Origin: Proteobacteria bacterium UBA1844
GTDB taxonomy: Bacteria; Pseudomonadota; Gammaproteobacteria; Steroidobacterales; Woeseiaceae
NCBI GenBank assembly: GCA_002338615.1
Contig: DDIS01000085.1
Span: 12,244 to 76,243, forward strand
Direction: 5' to 3'
Length of the DNA stretch: 64,000 bases
Positions 8,459 through 18,003 of this stretch are shown piece after piece. The notes under the pieces are model-generated. The model had not been told where the DNA came from. It was given only the letters and a program-made list of their open reading frames with translations, and made no database searches. A program made the position numbers and the translations under genes. The first letter of the stretch is position 1. Every line of letters begins with the position of its first letter.

Positions 8459-11086
8459 ATGGGGGCTATGCTTGTGAACAGTCTTTCGAAGTTGTATGAG
8501 CAATGGGGTGTACGAGGCGTTCGAGTGGCTGCGCTTTGGGGTTTCCACTACGTGTCAAGAATTGTCACGATAGCAGCAGGCTGTCTGGTTGTCGGGCCGG
8601 TGCTTGCGCAGACAGCGACCGACCCAAAAGACTCTGATGACACACTTGAGGAGATTGTTGTCACGGGCACCAGCCTCCGAGGCGAACAGCCGGTGGGCTC
8701 GGCCCTGGTCACCCTCGGACGCGTCGAAATCGAGGATTTGGGTGCGCCGAATATGGCAGAGGTGCTGCTGAAGGTGCCGGTGTTCAACAATTTCAATGGC
8801 GCCGTGCGCTCCGAGCTCGTTGGCGCAACCGGCGTCGCTTCGTGGCCCGGCATGCGCAATCTTAAGCCTGATGCCACACTCGTTTTGCTAAACGGGCAGC
8901 GCATGGTCGGTGAGAACCCGTTGGACACTTCGACGGACCCAAGCTCGATTCCGCCCGCTGCTGTCCAGCGTATCGAAATCGTTGCCGACGGCGCTTCGGC
9001 TATCTATGGTTCCGATGCCGTGGCCGGCGTGGTTAACATTGTACTGAGGAGTGACCTTGACGGTGCCGAAACCTCTGTCCGCAAGAATTGGGGCGAGCAC
9101 GGCTACGAAGCGATTGATCTCAGCCAAGCCTTTGGCAAGGTGTGGGCGAGCGGCTTCGCGATGGCCGTCATTGCTTACAATGAGAACAACAGTATCCAGA
9201 ACTCCGACTTGCCGTTTTACAAAAGCGACCTGACTCCGTACGGTGGATCGGACCTTCGGTCGACCAACTGCGCCCCGCCTAACCTTATCCTCGACGGCGT
9301 CACCTACACGCCTCCCGCGTACACTCCCGGGACTGCAGTCCGTTGCGATCCGAACTTGATTGCCGACACGATCCCGGAGTACCGGCGCACCAGCGTCATC
9401 CTCAATGGGAGGTACGAGTTCAACGATAAACTGGGTGTCTTCGGCCACGCCAGGTACACCAACACCAAGTTGGAGAACCGCTTAGCCCCCGGAACCGCTA
9501 GCCCGACATTGACCACGGCCAATCCGTTCTTTTTGCGGCCGACGGGCGCGACGGCAGATAGCGAGACGGTGCTGATGAACGTTTTCTCCGTCATCGGGCA
9601 GCCAACATCGACAGCATACGCAGAGACGACCGCGATCTATGTTGGTGCCGATTACGCCCTGCCAGGTGATTTTCGGCTGCAGGTAGGTTTCGACTATGGC
9701 ATTGGTGAGAATGATGCGCATCAGCCCGGTTTTAACGCCGGGGCTCTGGCTGCGGCCGCAGCAGGCACTACCTTGGACACGGCGCTCGACCCGTTCGAAG
9801 GGCGCACGAACCCGACGGTCGCTGCCGGGATCGCCGATTTCGAAAATTTCTTCGATTCCAAACAGACGATGTACCACTATCAGGCAAAAGTGGACGGAAC
9901 GTTGTTCGAGATGTATGGCCGAGGCGTAAAGGGAGCCTTCGGACTATCGAGCCGAAAGTATCTTTACGAGGCGCGTAATACGGTGGGGCAGATCGGCGAG
10001 ATCCAGGGCCTCGGTACAGCTGACGCAGAGCGGACCGTAAATTCGGTGTTCGCCGAGGTGCTGGTGCCGCTCACCGATTCATTGAGTGTCTCTGCGGCCC
10101 TGCGCCAGGATGACTACGACGACTTCGGCGACACGACCAATCCGAAGTTCGGCGTGACTTGGTCTCCCATAGACAGTGTTGTGATAAGAGGCAGCTTCGG
10201 CACGTCATTCCACGCTCCAGATATGGGTGACAGCTACGCCGTCGACACGCGGGCGCTTTACTTTCCTAATTTTCCGCTCGTGCCGCCTGGCTCGCCGCCC
10301 ATGGACTCTCTCGCGCTGGCCGGAGGCAACACTGGCCTGACGCCGGAGGAGGCGGAGACCTATTCGCTCGGAGTGGATATCAAGCCAGGTAACGGCTTCA
10401 GCGCCAGCTTCACGTATTGGAGCATCGACTACCAGGACGTGATCGCAACTGCGCCAATCAGCACCGAGGTCTTTACGAATCCGACGTACGCGTCTTTCTA
10501 CGTGCTCAATCCGACGCGGGCCCAGATAGACGAGGTCGCTGCGAATTTCCGCCTGGTTGGAACGACCGCACCGATCCCGGATGTTGGGCTTATTCTCGAT
10601 CTGCGGCGCGCCAATTTAGGCGTCGTCGAAACTGATGGTATCGACTACCGAGTCGGTTATCAGTGGGATATGGACAGCGGCAGCTTCAGCGTCAACCTCT
10701 CCGGCACGGAAACTTTTAATTTTGATCTGGCGGCCACGTCAACTGCCCCCTTGGTACCGAAGAAGAACTTCCCCGGGAGCCGCTATCGTGCCGAGCTGTC
10801 GTGGTTGAAGGGCCCAATCTCTGCCGGGGCGGCTTGGAACCATTCTGGCGATTACGAGCAGGCGTACAGTGGCGGGGTGCAAACCGTCAAAGCGTTCGAC
10901 ACGCTGGACTTGAGGGCTTCGTACGATTTCGGCGCGCGCGGCTTTTTGAGCGGTGTGGTGCTGTCGTTGAACGTGGATAACGTGCTGGAGGAGGAACCGC
11001 CCTTGCTGCTGTCGACGAACGGCTTCTCACAATCCGCCTCGGTATTGGGCCGATCAACTTGGCTCGGTATAGACATCGGATGGTAG
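8459..11086 (+). CDS. TonB-dependent outer-membrane receptor (copy 1)
   Basis: 875-residue TonB-dependent receptor for uptake of a large or scarce substrate. Seen: signal peptide ending VVGPVLAQ, TonB-box-like EEIVVTGTSL, plug domain with LVLLNGQRM and VERIEIVADGASAIYGSDAVAGV-type segments, and a long beta-barrel ending in an aromatic C-terminus (GIDIGW). ATG at 8459 has no ribosome site; GGGGG at 8461-8465 would suit ATG 8468 or GTG 8474, and the second receptor has the same arrangement, so the real start may be a few codons downstream. It is a close paralogue of the receptor at 13535, and both are preceded by the same conserved element. The substrate is not identifiable; the neighbouring sugar-acid-type enzymes suggest an oligosaccharide or lactone. 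Confidence 0.9.
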   Translation: MGAMLVNSLSKLYEQWGVRGVRVAALWGFHYVSRIVTIAAGCLVVGPVLAQTATDPKDSDDTLEEIVVTGTSLRGEQPVGSALVTLGRVEIEDLGAPNMAEVLLKVPVFNNFNGAVRSELVGATGVASWPGMRNLKPDATLVLLNGQRMVGENPLDTSTDPSSIPPAAVQRIEIVADGASAIYGSDAVAGVVNIVLRSDLDGAETSVRKNWGEHGYEAIDLSQAFGKVWASGFAMAVIAYNENNSIQNSDLPFYKSDLTPYGGSDLRSTNCAPPNLILDGVTYTPPAYTPGTAVRCDPNLIADTIPEYRRTSVILNGRYEFNDKLGVFGHARYTNTKLENRLAPGTASPTLTTANPFFLRPTGATADSETVLMNVFSVIGQPTSTAYAETTAIYVGADYALPGDFRLQVGFDYGIGENDAHQPGFNAGALAAAAAGTTLDTALDPFEGRTNPTVAAGIADFENFFDSKQTMYHYQAKVDGTLFEMYGRGVKGAFGLSSRKYLYEARNTVGQIGEIQGLGTADAERTVNSVFAEVLVPLTDSLSVSAALRQDDYDDFGDTTNPKFGVTWSPIDSVVIRGSFGTSFHAPDMGDSYAVDTRALYFPNFPLVPPGSPPMDSLALAGGNTGLTPEEAETYSLGVDIKPGNGFSASFTYWSIDYQDVIATAPISTEVFTNPTYASFYVLNPTRAQIDEVAANFRLVGTTAPIPDVGLILDLRRANLGVVETDGIDYRVGYQWDMDSGSFSVNLSGTETFNFDLAATSTAPLVPKKNFPGSRYRAELSWLKGPISAGAAWNHSGDYEQAYSGGVQTVKAFDTLDLRASYDFGARGFLSGVVLSLNVDNVLEEEPPLLLSTNGFSQSASVLGRSTWLGIDIGW

Positions 11087-11117
11087 TACAACTCGAAAGG
11101 CGATTGTCCCCACAGGC

Positions 11118-11400
11118 AGTCCGCGCGAAGACAGTGTTGTCCTGTTGACGCGCCTCGCACATGAACCGCTGCGCGGCAGAGGCAGTATGCCGCGCGGCAA
11201 TGTTGAATTGCGACACTAAGTTTGCAGCGATGACGCTATGCGCACAACAGTGCGCGAAGGCGCCGCGCTCGAGAAATGCGCCCATTCGGTTCACATCCGG
11301 TTAGATGGTCTGGAGCCGGGCCGCGAGAATTGGTATCGCTTCACACTGGACACTTGCGAGACAGTAGTAGGTCGCACATTTACGGCCAGCCGAGATTCAC
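11118..11400 (+). pseudogene. Remnant of PhoD-type alkaline phosphatase N-terminal domain
   Basis: One reading frame shows the PhoD N-terminal (fibronectin-like) domain: EDSVVLLTRLAHEPL, GSMPRGNVELR, an in-frame stop TAA at 11217-11219, then DDAMRTTVREGAA and HSVHIRLDGLEPGRENWYRF followed by VGRTFTA. The usual family reads DSVVLWTRLAPEPL and [20 protein letters not shown]. The catalytic metallophosphatase domain is missing; the frame runs instead into an amidohydrolase remnant. A dead gene fragment. Confidence 0.7.
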
Positions 11401-11414
11401 GAGCCGTACGATTG

Positions 11415-11545
11415 GCCGTCGCCGGCCTGGTTACGGCGCAGGCACGTGCGGGGGGAGCACAAAACATACCGATCATAGATACCCATATTCATCTTTTCGA
11501 TCCAAACCGACCGCAGGAAGTGCCTTACGCAGCATCTCCCAACTA
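11415..11545 (+). pseudogene. Remnant of exported amidohydrolase N-terminus
   Basis: Encodes AGLVTAQARAGGAQ then [17 protein letters not shown] and VPYAASPN, nearly the same as residues 15-58 of the intact amidohydrolase at 17035, with almost identical DNA around the DTHIH motif. The homology stops after about 130 nt, where sulfatase-like sequence begins. This is the scar of a lost paralogue, fused in frame to the PhoD remnant upstream. Confidence 0.8.
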
Positions 11546-11549
11546 TCTG

Positions 11550-12008
11550 TACTCCGCCTGGACAGTTGATTTTGTATACGGCGAGGGCCGAGACGAAAGC
11601 AAACTCTGGTTCCTCTGGCTTAACCACCTACCGTGCAGTGCATCAACCGTTCACATTTGCTGCACGTCACTACGTCGAGTACGGAGGTATCGAAGTAAAC
11701 CCTCCTGACGATATCTACGATCCGAGGGAAAGGAAATCGAACTGGGGAAAAACATCAATCGTTGGAATACTAATAGCCACGGCTAGCCCTTGGCCAAATA
11801 CAGGTTACTGACTTCATGGATCCGCGACTATCATCAAAGCGAATTGGCACTGGACGAAGGGGTCGACCGAGTAAATATAGCCCTTGAGAAAACAGGACAG
11901 CGAGACGCCGGTGAATGGCATCGATATTGCGCCGACAATTGTTCGATTCGCAGCCGGGCAACCGTCTTTGCAGGGCTTTCCCAATATATGGGACGCTGCA
12001 GTGTATAG
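11550..12008 (+). pseudogene. Frameshifted sulfatase remnant
   Basis: Successive pieces of a type I sulfatase appear in family order but in different frames: KLWFLWLNH at about 11599-11627, then AVHQPFTFAARH and EVNPPDDIYDPRE in another frame at about 11643-11733, then ALDEGVDRVNIALEKTG at about 11847-11897, then NGIDIAPTIVRFAAGQP and LQGF at about 11911-11980. At least two frameshifts and a deletion separate them, and the N-terminal part with the formylglycine site is absent. The nearest intact gene is the DapA-family gene about 100 nt downstream. Confidence 0.7.
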
Positions 12009-12104
12009 TGGGAGTTCGTTCTCAGTTTTGCTAGTATTCCATGCGACAGTTATCTACACGTCGTTGTTGGGCGTTTCTAGCTTTCAGGAACATGGGAATG
12101 AAAA

Positions 12105-13109
12105 ATGAAAGAGACTAGGTTGCTTGATCGTCGGTCGTTCGTAACGACTCTTGCCGCAGGGGCGACTATCATGGCGATGCCACCCTCGGCTGCCTCGCGA
12201 GCCGTGCAAAGAGAGCTGCATGGTTTGTTCCCGATTGCATACACCCCGGAAGGGCCGGACGGCAAGGTGGAATTCGACGACCTCGCGTCTCAGGTCACAT
12301 TTCTTGCCCACGCCAGGGTGCAGGGTGTTGCCTGGCCGCAAATCGCAAGTGGCTGGACAGAACTTTCGGAAAAAGATCGCATCCAGGGCGCTGAGGTAAT
12401 GGTGCAGGCGGGAAAGGGCGATATTTCCGTGGTCATCGGGGTTCAGAGTCGAACTGGCAACTTTGCCGAGATCGAACGCTATGCGGTTCATGCGGAAAAA
12501 ATTGGCGCAAACGGTGTTATTTGTATACCGCCAGACGACGTCGACCATGCGGGGCTTCTAACGTTGTACCAGCGCCTTGGAAAGGTCACCAGTCTGCCAA
12601 TCATGATTCAGGCGGTTGGTGATTTCCCGGTAGACCTTGTGGTTCAGATGTACGAGACGATTCCGACCGTTCAGTATCTCAAGGATGAATCGGGAGTTCC
12701 CATTGATCGAGTTGGAGAAATCACCCGCCGCACGAATGGCGGGCTCAAGTGTTTCTCCGGCATGGGTGTTTTCAACATGATGAGTGAGATGGAGGCGGGC
12801 TTTTCAGGTCATTGCCCGGCAACCAGTCTTGCCGACCTCTACACAGCGGCATATGACCACTATCACGCCGGTGACAAGAGAGCCGCGTTCGAAACTTTCG
12901 GGTACATCCGCGCAGCCGACACCATGTTCTCACAGCTCAATGTTAACGTCCTTATTGCTCGCGGCGTTTTCAAACCTACAACTATCGCCAGGTTTGGCCC
13001 CGACATGGACAAGGCCTTGGCGATCCTCAACGGACCGATGTGGGCAAACACGCCGGATGAAATAAAACGAGTGTTGGACACGTATCTCCGACCCCATCTT
13101 CGTGTCTGA
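12105..13109 (+). CDS. Exported DapA-family (dihydrodipicolinate synthase-like) protein
   Basis: 334 residues. A Tat-like leader (DRRSFVTTLAAGATIMAMP) precedes a class I aldolase/lyase barrel. The Schiff-base Lys is present at residue 193 in YLKDESG. The Tyr residues that normally form the proton relay (PPYY.. and ..YN) are replaced: the segment reads IPPDDVDHAG (about 141-150) and IMIQAVGDF. Family members with this pattern are usually annotated only as DapA-family. In this neighbourhood a 2-keto-3-deoxy-acid aldolase/lyase role is possible, but export of such an enzyme would be odd. It sits alone between the decayed genes and the second TonB receptor. Start chosen at the ATG before the leader, behind GGGAATGAAA. 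Confidence 0.75.
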   Translation: MKETRLLDRRSFVTTLAAGATIMAMPPSAASRAVQRELHGLFPIAYTPEGPDGKVEFDDLASQVTFLAHARVQGVAWPQIASGWTELSEKDRIQGAEVMVQAGKGDISVVIGVQSRTGNFAEIERYAVHAEKIGANGVICIPPDDVDHAGLLTLYQRLGKVTSLPIMIQAVGDFPVDLVVQMYETIPTVQYLKDESGVPIDRVGEITRRTNGGLKCFSGMGVFNMMSEMEAGFSGHCPATSLADLYTAAYDHYHAGDKRAAFETFGYIRAADTMFSQLNVNVLIARGVFKPTTIARFGPDMDKALAILNGPMWANTPDEIKRVLDTYLRPHLRV

Positions 13110-13534
13110 GACTCCACATGGACTTCGCTCGATTTGACGACATCCCGAGCTAGACACCCGTACGAGACTTATCGGACACGAGTTTGCCAGCACCTCAATT
13201 TCCTCCGGCTGCTGATGGGCTTAGATGGCGGTGCATGTGAACGAGCACAACCGACACCGGGACATGCGTCTGGCGAATCTCCGAAGCCGCGAGTTCCCCA
13301 TTGCCGGAAGCGCACGCGACGGTCAAGGTATTGCAAGTCGCCCGAAATTGGCCCCATACCGATGTGGCGATTATGTCTCACAGGCCCGTGTCGACAGAAG
13401 CTGAAAGCGCACTTTTTTGTTGTCAGCTGTCTCTAAATATGCCATCGTGTATCAGTATATAGTAGATTTGATCCAGGAAAGCGACAGCGACGCAATCCTG
13501 CCTGGACATACAGACGCAGATAAAAAATTGACAT
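13110..13534. other. 425-nt intergenic region
   Basis: No convincing gene. Open frames here match no family I recognise and lack ribosome sites. The last ~115 nt resemble the leader of the first TonB receptor and contain the conserved element (13420-13461). The first 300 nt may be decayed coding DNA like that at 11118-12008, but nothing can be identified. Confidence 0.5.
13420..13461 (+). promoter_or_regulatory. Conserved upstream element, copy 3
   Basis: TTGTCA at 13420, TAAATATGCC at 13434, then ATCGTGTATCAGTATATA to 13461. It ends 74 nt before the second TonB receptor, matching the 75 nt of copy 2. Confidence 0.6.
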
Positions 13535-16213
13535 ATGGGGGCAATGCTAGTGAACAGAATTTCGAACTTGTATCGGCAATGGGATGTAAGAGGCGTTCGA
13601 GTTACTGCGCTTTCGGGTTACCGCAACATATCGAGAATTGCCGCTGCAGCAGCTGGCTGCCTCGTTGTCGGGACGGTGCTTGCTCAGACAGCGACCGATC
13701 CAAAAGATGCTGATGACGCGCTTGAGGAAATTGTTGTCACCGGCACCAGCCTCCGTGGCGAACAGCCCGTGGGCTCGAGCCTTGTCAGTGTTGGACGTAC
13801 TGAGATTGAAAACACCGGTGCGCCGAATATGGCCGATCTTCTACAGGAGATCCCGCTGATAAACAACTTCAATGGTGTCCCCCGGCCTGGGCTTGGAGCT
13901 GCAGTTGGCGTTGCAACAACCCCTGGTCTGCGTAATCTTGATTCCAACGCGACTCTTGTCTTGCTCGATGGGTTTCGGATGATTGGTGAAAACCCTCTGG
14001 ACACAACGACGGACCCAAGCTCAATCCCACCGGCGGCCGTTGAGCGTGTAGAGATTGTGGCCGATGGTGCCTCAGGTATTTACGGATCGGATGCTGTCGC
14101 AGGCGTCATCAACGTGATCCTGCGAAAGGACCTGGACGGTGCCGAGACGTCAATCCGTTATAACTGGGCAGACCATGACTACGATGCCATCGATCTTAGC
14201 CAGGCTTTTGGCAAAACATGGTCAACCGGTTCGGCAATGTTTGTCATTGGCTACAACAAGAACAGCAACATCTTCAATGCGGATCTGCCGTATTACACGA
14301 ACAACCTGGTTCCTTTCGGAGGGACCGACCTGCGTCCTATCAATTGCGCCGAGCCGAACGTGATTCTGGATGGCGTAACGTACACGCCCCCGGGGTACCA
14401 GGCATCAGCCGCTGCTGCCCGTTGCGAGCCCAGTGCACAATCCGACTCCGTCCCGGAATTCAAACGCACGAGCATTATTGCCAATGCCCGGCAGGAGATT
14501 TCGGATAATCTGCACCTGTTTGGACTCATCAGATACACCGATACCGAAGTAACCAACCTCACTACAGGCGGTGGGACGAACGCTACCTTAACGACAACGA
14601 ATCCGTTCTTCTTCAGACCTGCCGGTGCGACGGGAGACAGCGAAACCGTACTAATGGATACCTCGCCATTCTTTGGACAGAATGCGAATCGGGCCGAATC
14701 AAAATCAAGTACTTTGGTCTTGGGAGCGGACTATTACCTGCCGCGTGATTTTCGCTTACAAGCGACGTTCAATTATGGGCACGGCGAAAACAACGCGCAC
14801 CAGCCCAGCTTTAACGCCGCAGCGTTGGGTGCAGCGGCGGCCGGCACAACGCCGGATACCGCGCTGGACCCGTTTGGCGGAAATACGAGCCCTGCTGTAG
14901 TGGCGCAGATCACCGATTTTGAGAACTACTTCGGCTCGGAACAAGACCTTTACGACTACCAGCTCAAGTTGGATGGTTCCCTTTTCGAACTTTCGGGCGG
15001 GGAGGTCAAGGTTGCTGTCGGTGTGGATTACCGCAAGTATGTTTACGACGCAGAAAATACGGTAGGCCAGATCGGCCAGAACCAGAATCGTGGAGCGGTA
15101 TCGGCAGATCGAACGGTAACGGCGGTTTTCGCAGAAGTGTTGTTACCCCTCGTTAGTGAGTCAAATGCAATGCCATTCGTTTATTCGCTGAGCCTCTCCG
15201 GCGCGATTCGCTACGATGACTACAATGACTTTGGGGATACCACCAATCCGAAAATTGGTGCAATCTGGTCACCTGTTAAAGGTCTTGATTTCCGCGGCAG
15301 CTACGGCACGTCATTTCATGCCCCTGATATGGGCGACAGCTACGCTGTAGATACCCGAGCGCTTTATTTCGCAAACTTCCCGCTGGTACCGCCGGGCTCG
15401 CCACCGCTTGACACGATTGCTCTGGCAGGCGGCAACCCCGGATTGCAGCCTGAGGATGCCGACACATACTCGTTTGGTGTGGATTTCGCGCCGAGTTGGC
15501 TGAGCGGCTTCCAGGGCAGTATTACGTATTGGAATATTTCATATAAGAACCTTGTTGGCACTGCGCCAATTAGCCCGGAGATTTTCACCAATCCAGCGTA
15601 CGAAGACTTTTATGTTGAAAACCCGACGCGTGCCCAGATTGACGAGATTGCTGCGAACTTCCGCTTGGTGGGTACGACAGCCCCAATTCCGGATGTGGCG
15701 CTGATTATCGATCTACGCCGCCAGAACCTTGGGGCTATCGATACTGATGGTTTCGATTTTGGTTTCAGTTATGGATGGGATACAAATATAGGTGACTTCA
15801 CAGCCAGCATCTCGGGTACGCATGTACTGGGTTACGATCTGATAGCGACGCCTGGTTCACCTGCCGTAGAAGTCACTAACTTCATTGACGATCGCTGGCG
15901 TGCTGAATTGGGATGGCGTGACGGCCCGGTTTCCGCAGGAATAGCCTGGAACCATAGCGGCGAGTATGACCAAACGTACAATCTTCCGCAGGGTGGTACC
16001 GCTGTGCAAAGTGTCGATTCATTCGATCCTGTTAATCTCCGGGCATCCTACGAGTTCAGTGAGCTGGGTATCCTGAGTGGCTTACTGTTGTCATTGAACA
16101 TAAACAACGTACTCGATGAGGAGCCGCCAATGCGACTCGCAGCAGGCGGATTTTCGACCTTTGCGTCGCCCATGGGCAGGTCAATCTGGGCAGGTGTCGA
16201 TATAGCATGGTAA
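13535..16213 (+). CDS. TonB-dependent outer-membrane receptor (copy 2)
   Basis: 892-residue paralogue of the receptor at 8459, similar along its whole length including the unusual N-terminal stretch (LYRQWDVRGVRV), the signal peptide ending VVGTVLAQ, the TonB-box-like EEIVVTGTSL, plug motifs such as GASGIYGSDAVAGV, and the aromatic C-terminus (GVDIAW). As in copy 1, a GGGGG tract lies just inside the annotated start, so initiation at ATG 13544 or GTG 13550 is possible. It is followed after 26 nt by an SDR gene and then an amidohydrolase, probably one operon. Likely imports the substrate processed by these enzymes. Confidence 0.9.
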   Translation: MGAMLVNRISNLYRQWDVRGVRVTALSGYRNISRIAAAAAGCLVVGTVLAQTATDPKDADDALEEIVVTGTSLRGEQPVGSSLVSVGRTEIENTGAPNMADLLQEIPLINNFNGVPRPGLGAAVGVATTPGLRNLDSNATLVLLDGFRMIGENPLDTTTDPSSIPPAAVERVEIVADGASGIYGSDAVAGVINVILRKDLDGAETSIRYNWADHDYDAIDLSQAFGKTWSTGSAMFVIGYNKNSNIFNADLPYYTNNLVPFGGTDLRPINCAEPNVILDGVTYTPPGYQASAAAARCEPSAQSDSVPEFKRTSIIANARQEISDNLHLFGLIRYTDTEVTNLTTGGGTNATLTTTNPFFFRPAGATGDSETVLMDTSPFFGQNANRAESKSSTLVLGADYYLPRDFRLQATFNYGHGENNAHQPSFNAAALGAAAAGTTPDTALDPFGGNTSPAVVAQITDFENYFGSEQDLYDYQLKLDGSLFELSGGEVKVAVGVDYRKYVYDAENTVGQIGQNQNRGAVSADRTVTAVFAEVLLPLVSESNAMPFVYSLSLSGAIRYDDYNDFGDTTNPKIGAIWSPVKGLDFRGSYGTSFHAPDMGDSYAVDTRALYFANFPLVPPGSPPLDTIALAGGNPGLQPEDADTYSFGVDFAPSWLSGFQGSITYWNISYKNLVGTAPISPEIFTNPAYEDFYVENPTRAQIDEIAANFRLVGTTAPIPDVALIIDLRRQNLGAIDTDGFDFGFSYGWDTNIGDFTASISGTHVLGYDLIATPGSPAVEVTNFIDDRWRAELGWRDGPVSAGIAWNHSGEYDQTYNLPQGGTAVQSVDSFDPVNLRASYEFSELGILSGLLLSLNINNVLDEEPPMRLAAGGFSTFASPMGRSIWAGVDIAW

Positions 16214-16239
16214 AGCAACTCGAAAGGAGGGCTGCCACT

Positions 16240-16992
16240 ATGACTATCTATAAGGGACGGTTTGCGGGTCGGACTGCGGTCGTAACAGGAGGTGCGTCGG
16301 GGCTGGGCCGAGAGGTGGCTCGACGCATCGTTTCCGAGGGCGGCGATGTTGTGCTTTGGGACATTTTAGGCGCGGATAAATTGAAGTCAGCCGCGGAAGA
16401 TGTAGGCGCCAAGCTTGCCCTGCAGGTCGATGTGGCGGATCACGCGGCAGTCGCGGAAGCGGCGCGCCATTCGAACGAGGTACTGGGGCGCCTGGACATC
16501 CTGCTAGCATCGGCCGGAATAACCGGGGCTACTGCACCGGTTCACGAATATCCGGTCGACAGTTGGTTACGTACTTTGGACGTCAATCTTAACGGCATTT
16601 TCTATTGTTGCCGCTACGTGATTCCCTTCATGCTGGCGAACAGCTATGGTCGAATCGTCAATGTTTCTTCTGTTGCAGGGAAAGAAGGTAACCCTAATGC
16701 CTCGGCCTATTCGGCGTCAAAGGCGGGCGTGCTCGGGCTCACCAAATCACTCGGCAAGGAACTGGCGACGCGAGGTATCTTAGTCAACGCAATTACACCG
16801 GCCACATTCGAGAGCGACATTCTCAAGCAGCTACCTCAAAGTCAGATCGACTACATGCAATCCAAGATTCCTATGGGCCGGCTTGGCGAGATCCATGAGA
16901 GCGCGGCTATGATTTGTTTTATGGCCAGTGAAGAGTGCAGTTTCACGACAGCGTCGACCATGGATACTTCTGGCGGGCGCACGACATACTGA
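16240..16992 (+). CDS. SDR-family NAD(P)-dependent oxidoreductase
   Basis: 250-residue classical short-chain dehydrogenase/reductase. Seen: cofactor motif TGGASGLG at residues 16-23, catalytic Ser at about 143-144 (NVSSVAG), YSASK with Tyr157 and Lys161, and the C-terminal end DTSGGRTTY, a form seen in sugar-acid SDRs. The start is the ATG at 16240, preceded by AAAGGAGG at 16223-16230; an upstream ATG at 16207 overlaps the receptor gene and has no ribosome site. The family can oxidise a sugar lactone precursor or a 2-keto-3-deoxy sugar acid; the neighbours (lactonase-like, FAH-like and dehydratase-like genes) favour such a role, but the substrate is not shown. Cytoplasmic. Confidence 0.85.
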   Translation: MTIYKGRFAGRTAVVTGGASGLGREVARRIVSEGGDVVLWDILGADKLKSAAEDVGAKLALQVDVADHAAVAEAARHSNEVLGRLDILLASAGITGATAPVHEYPVDSWLRTLDVNLNGIFYCCRYVIPFMLANSYGRIVNVSSVAGKEGNPNASAYSASKAGVLGLTKSLGKELATRGILVNAITPATFESDILKQLPQSQIDYMQSKIPMGRLGEIHESAAMICFMASEECSFTTASTMDTSGGRTTY

Positions 16993-17034
16993 GGAAGTGC
17001 GCGTTTGATTGGCAGATAACGAGAGCGAACTTTC

Positions 17035-18003
17035 ATGACACGTATTGATCGACGAACATTCGTTATTGCGGGTTTTGCAGGCTTGGTAGCGGCACGGGCA
17101 GGCGCGGGTGAGTCGCGAAGCATACCGATCATAGATACCCACATTCATCTTTTCGACCCGAACCGTCCGCAAGGAGTACCCTATGCGGGACCTCCTAACT
17201 CACCTGTTGGGAAGACAGGTGCTTTCCCTGAAATTTACCAGAAGCTGGCAGAACCGGCTGGCATTGTGGGTGCGATCGAAATCGAAGCCAGCCCTTGGGT
17301 TGAGGACAATCTGTGGGTGCTACAAGTAGCCGAAGGCAGCAAGTTTATTGTCGGAAAGATTGGTAATCTGAATCCGGATTCGAAAGACTTTAATGAGTTA
17401 TTCGATCGATTTAGCAAGAACCCATTATTTCGTGGAATCCGATACGGTAATATTTGGGGTTATGATTTGCCGACGAAATCACGCGAACCCACGTTCCTGA
17501 CAAGTCTCAAGCGAGTGGCTGACGCAGGCCTCGTGCTCGATACAGCCAACCAAAATATCGAAATGCTTGAAGCGGCAGTTCGGGTCAGCGACGCAGTCCC
17601 TGATTTGCGTATTGTGCTTGATCATCTACCCGCGTTCGTAGCAGAAAGCGAAGATGTGACGAGATACGTCGCGGTTCTCAATGAGTTGCGGGATCGACCG
17701 CAGATTTATTGCAAAATTTCTGCAGTCATCCGAGAGATTGATGGGACGATTCGGCGCGACCTGGCACCTCACAAGGCCCGTCTCGAACAAATATACGACG
17801 CATTTGGTGAAGATCGGGTGCTATTCGGCAGCGATTGGCCAAACAGTGACGGTGTCGCGCCATTTAATGAAGTGGTGCAAATTGTAAAGAACTTCTTCGC
17901 GAGCAAACCGCGCAGAGCCCAGGAGAAATACTTTTGGCAGAATTCAGTACATGCGTACAAGTGGGTTCGACGTACGCAGGAACAGCCTACTTTGGCGTCT
18001 TAA
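17035..18003 (+). CDS. Exported amidohydrolase-family (COG3618) hydrolase, intact active site
   Basis: 322 residues, Tat-like leader ([21 protein letters not shown]). The TIM-barrel keeps the full set of family residues: DTHIH (His36 and His38), VLDHLPAF on a middle strand, and [10 protein letters not shown] on strand 8. Relatives hydrolyse lactones or related cyclic esters without, or with, bound metal. It is the only one of the three full-length paralogues here with all these motifs, so it is the best candidate for a working lactonase. It follows the SDR by 42 nt and its stop overlaps the convergent lldD-like gene by four bases. The substrate is unknown; periplasmic action is inferred from the leader. 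Confidence 0.85.
   Translation: MTRIDRRTFVIAGFAGLVAARAGAGESRSIPIIDTHIHLFDPNRPQGVPYAGPPNSPVGKTGAFPEIYQKLAEPAGIVGAIEIEASPWVEDNLWVLQVAEGSKFIVGKIGNLNPDSKDFNELFDRFSKNPLFRGIRYGNIWGYDLPTKSREPTFLTSLKRVADAGLVLDTANQNIEMLEAAVRVSDAVPDLRIVLDHLPAFVAESEDVTRYVAVLNELRDRPQIYCKISAVIREIDGTIRRDLAPHKARLEQIYDAFGEDRVLFGSDWPNSDGVAPFNEVVQIVKNFFASKPRRAQEKYFWQNSVHAYKWVRRTQEQPTLAS

Noticed and set aside
16207..16239. Upstream in-frame ATG for the SDR gene
   Set aside because: It overlaps the receptor gene end and lacks a ribosome site, whereas ATG 16240 follows AAAGGAGG.
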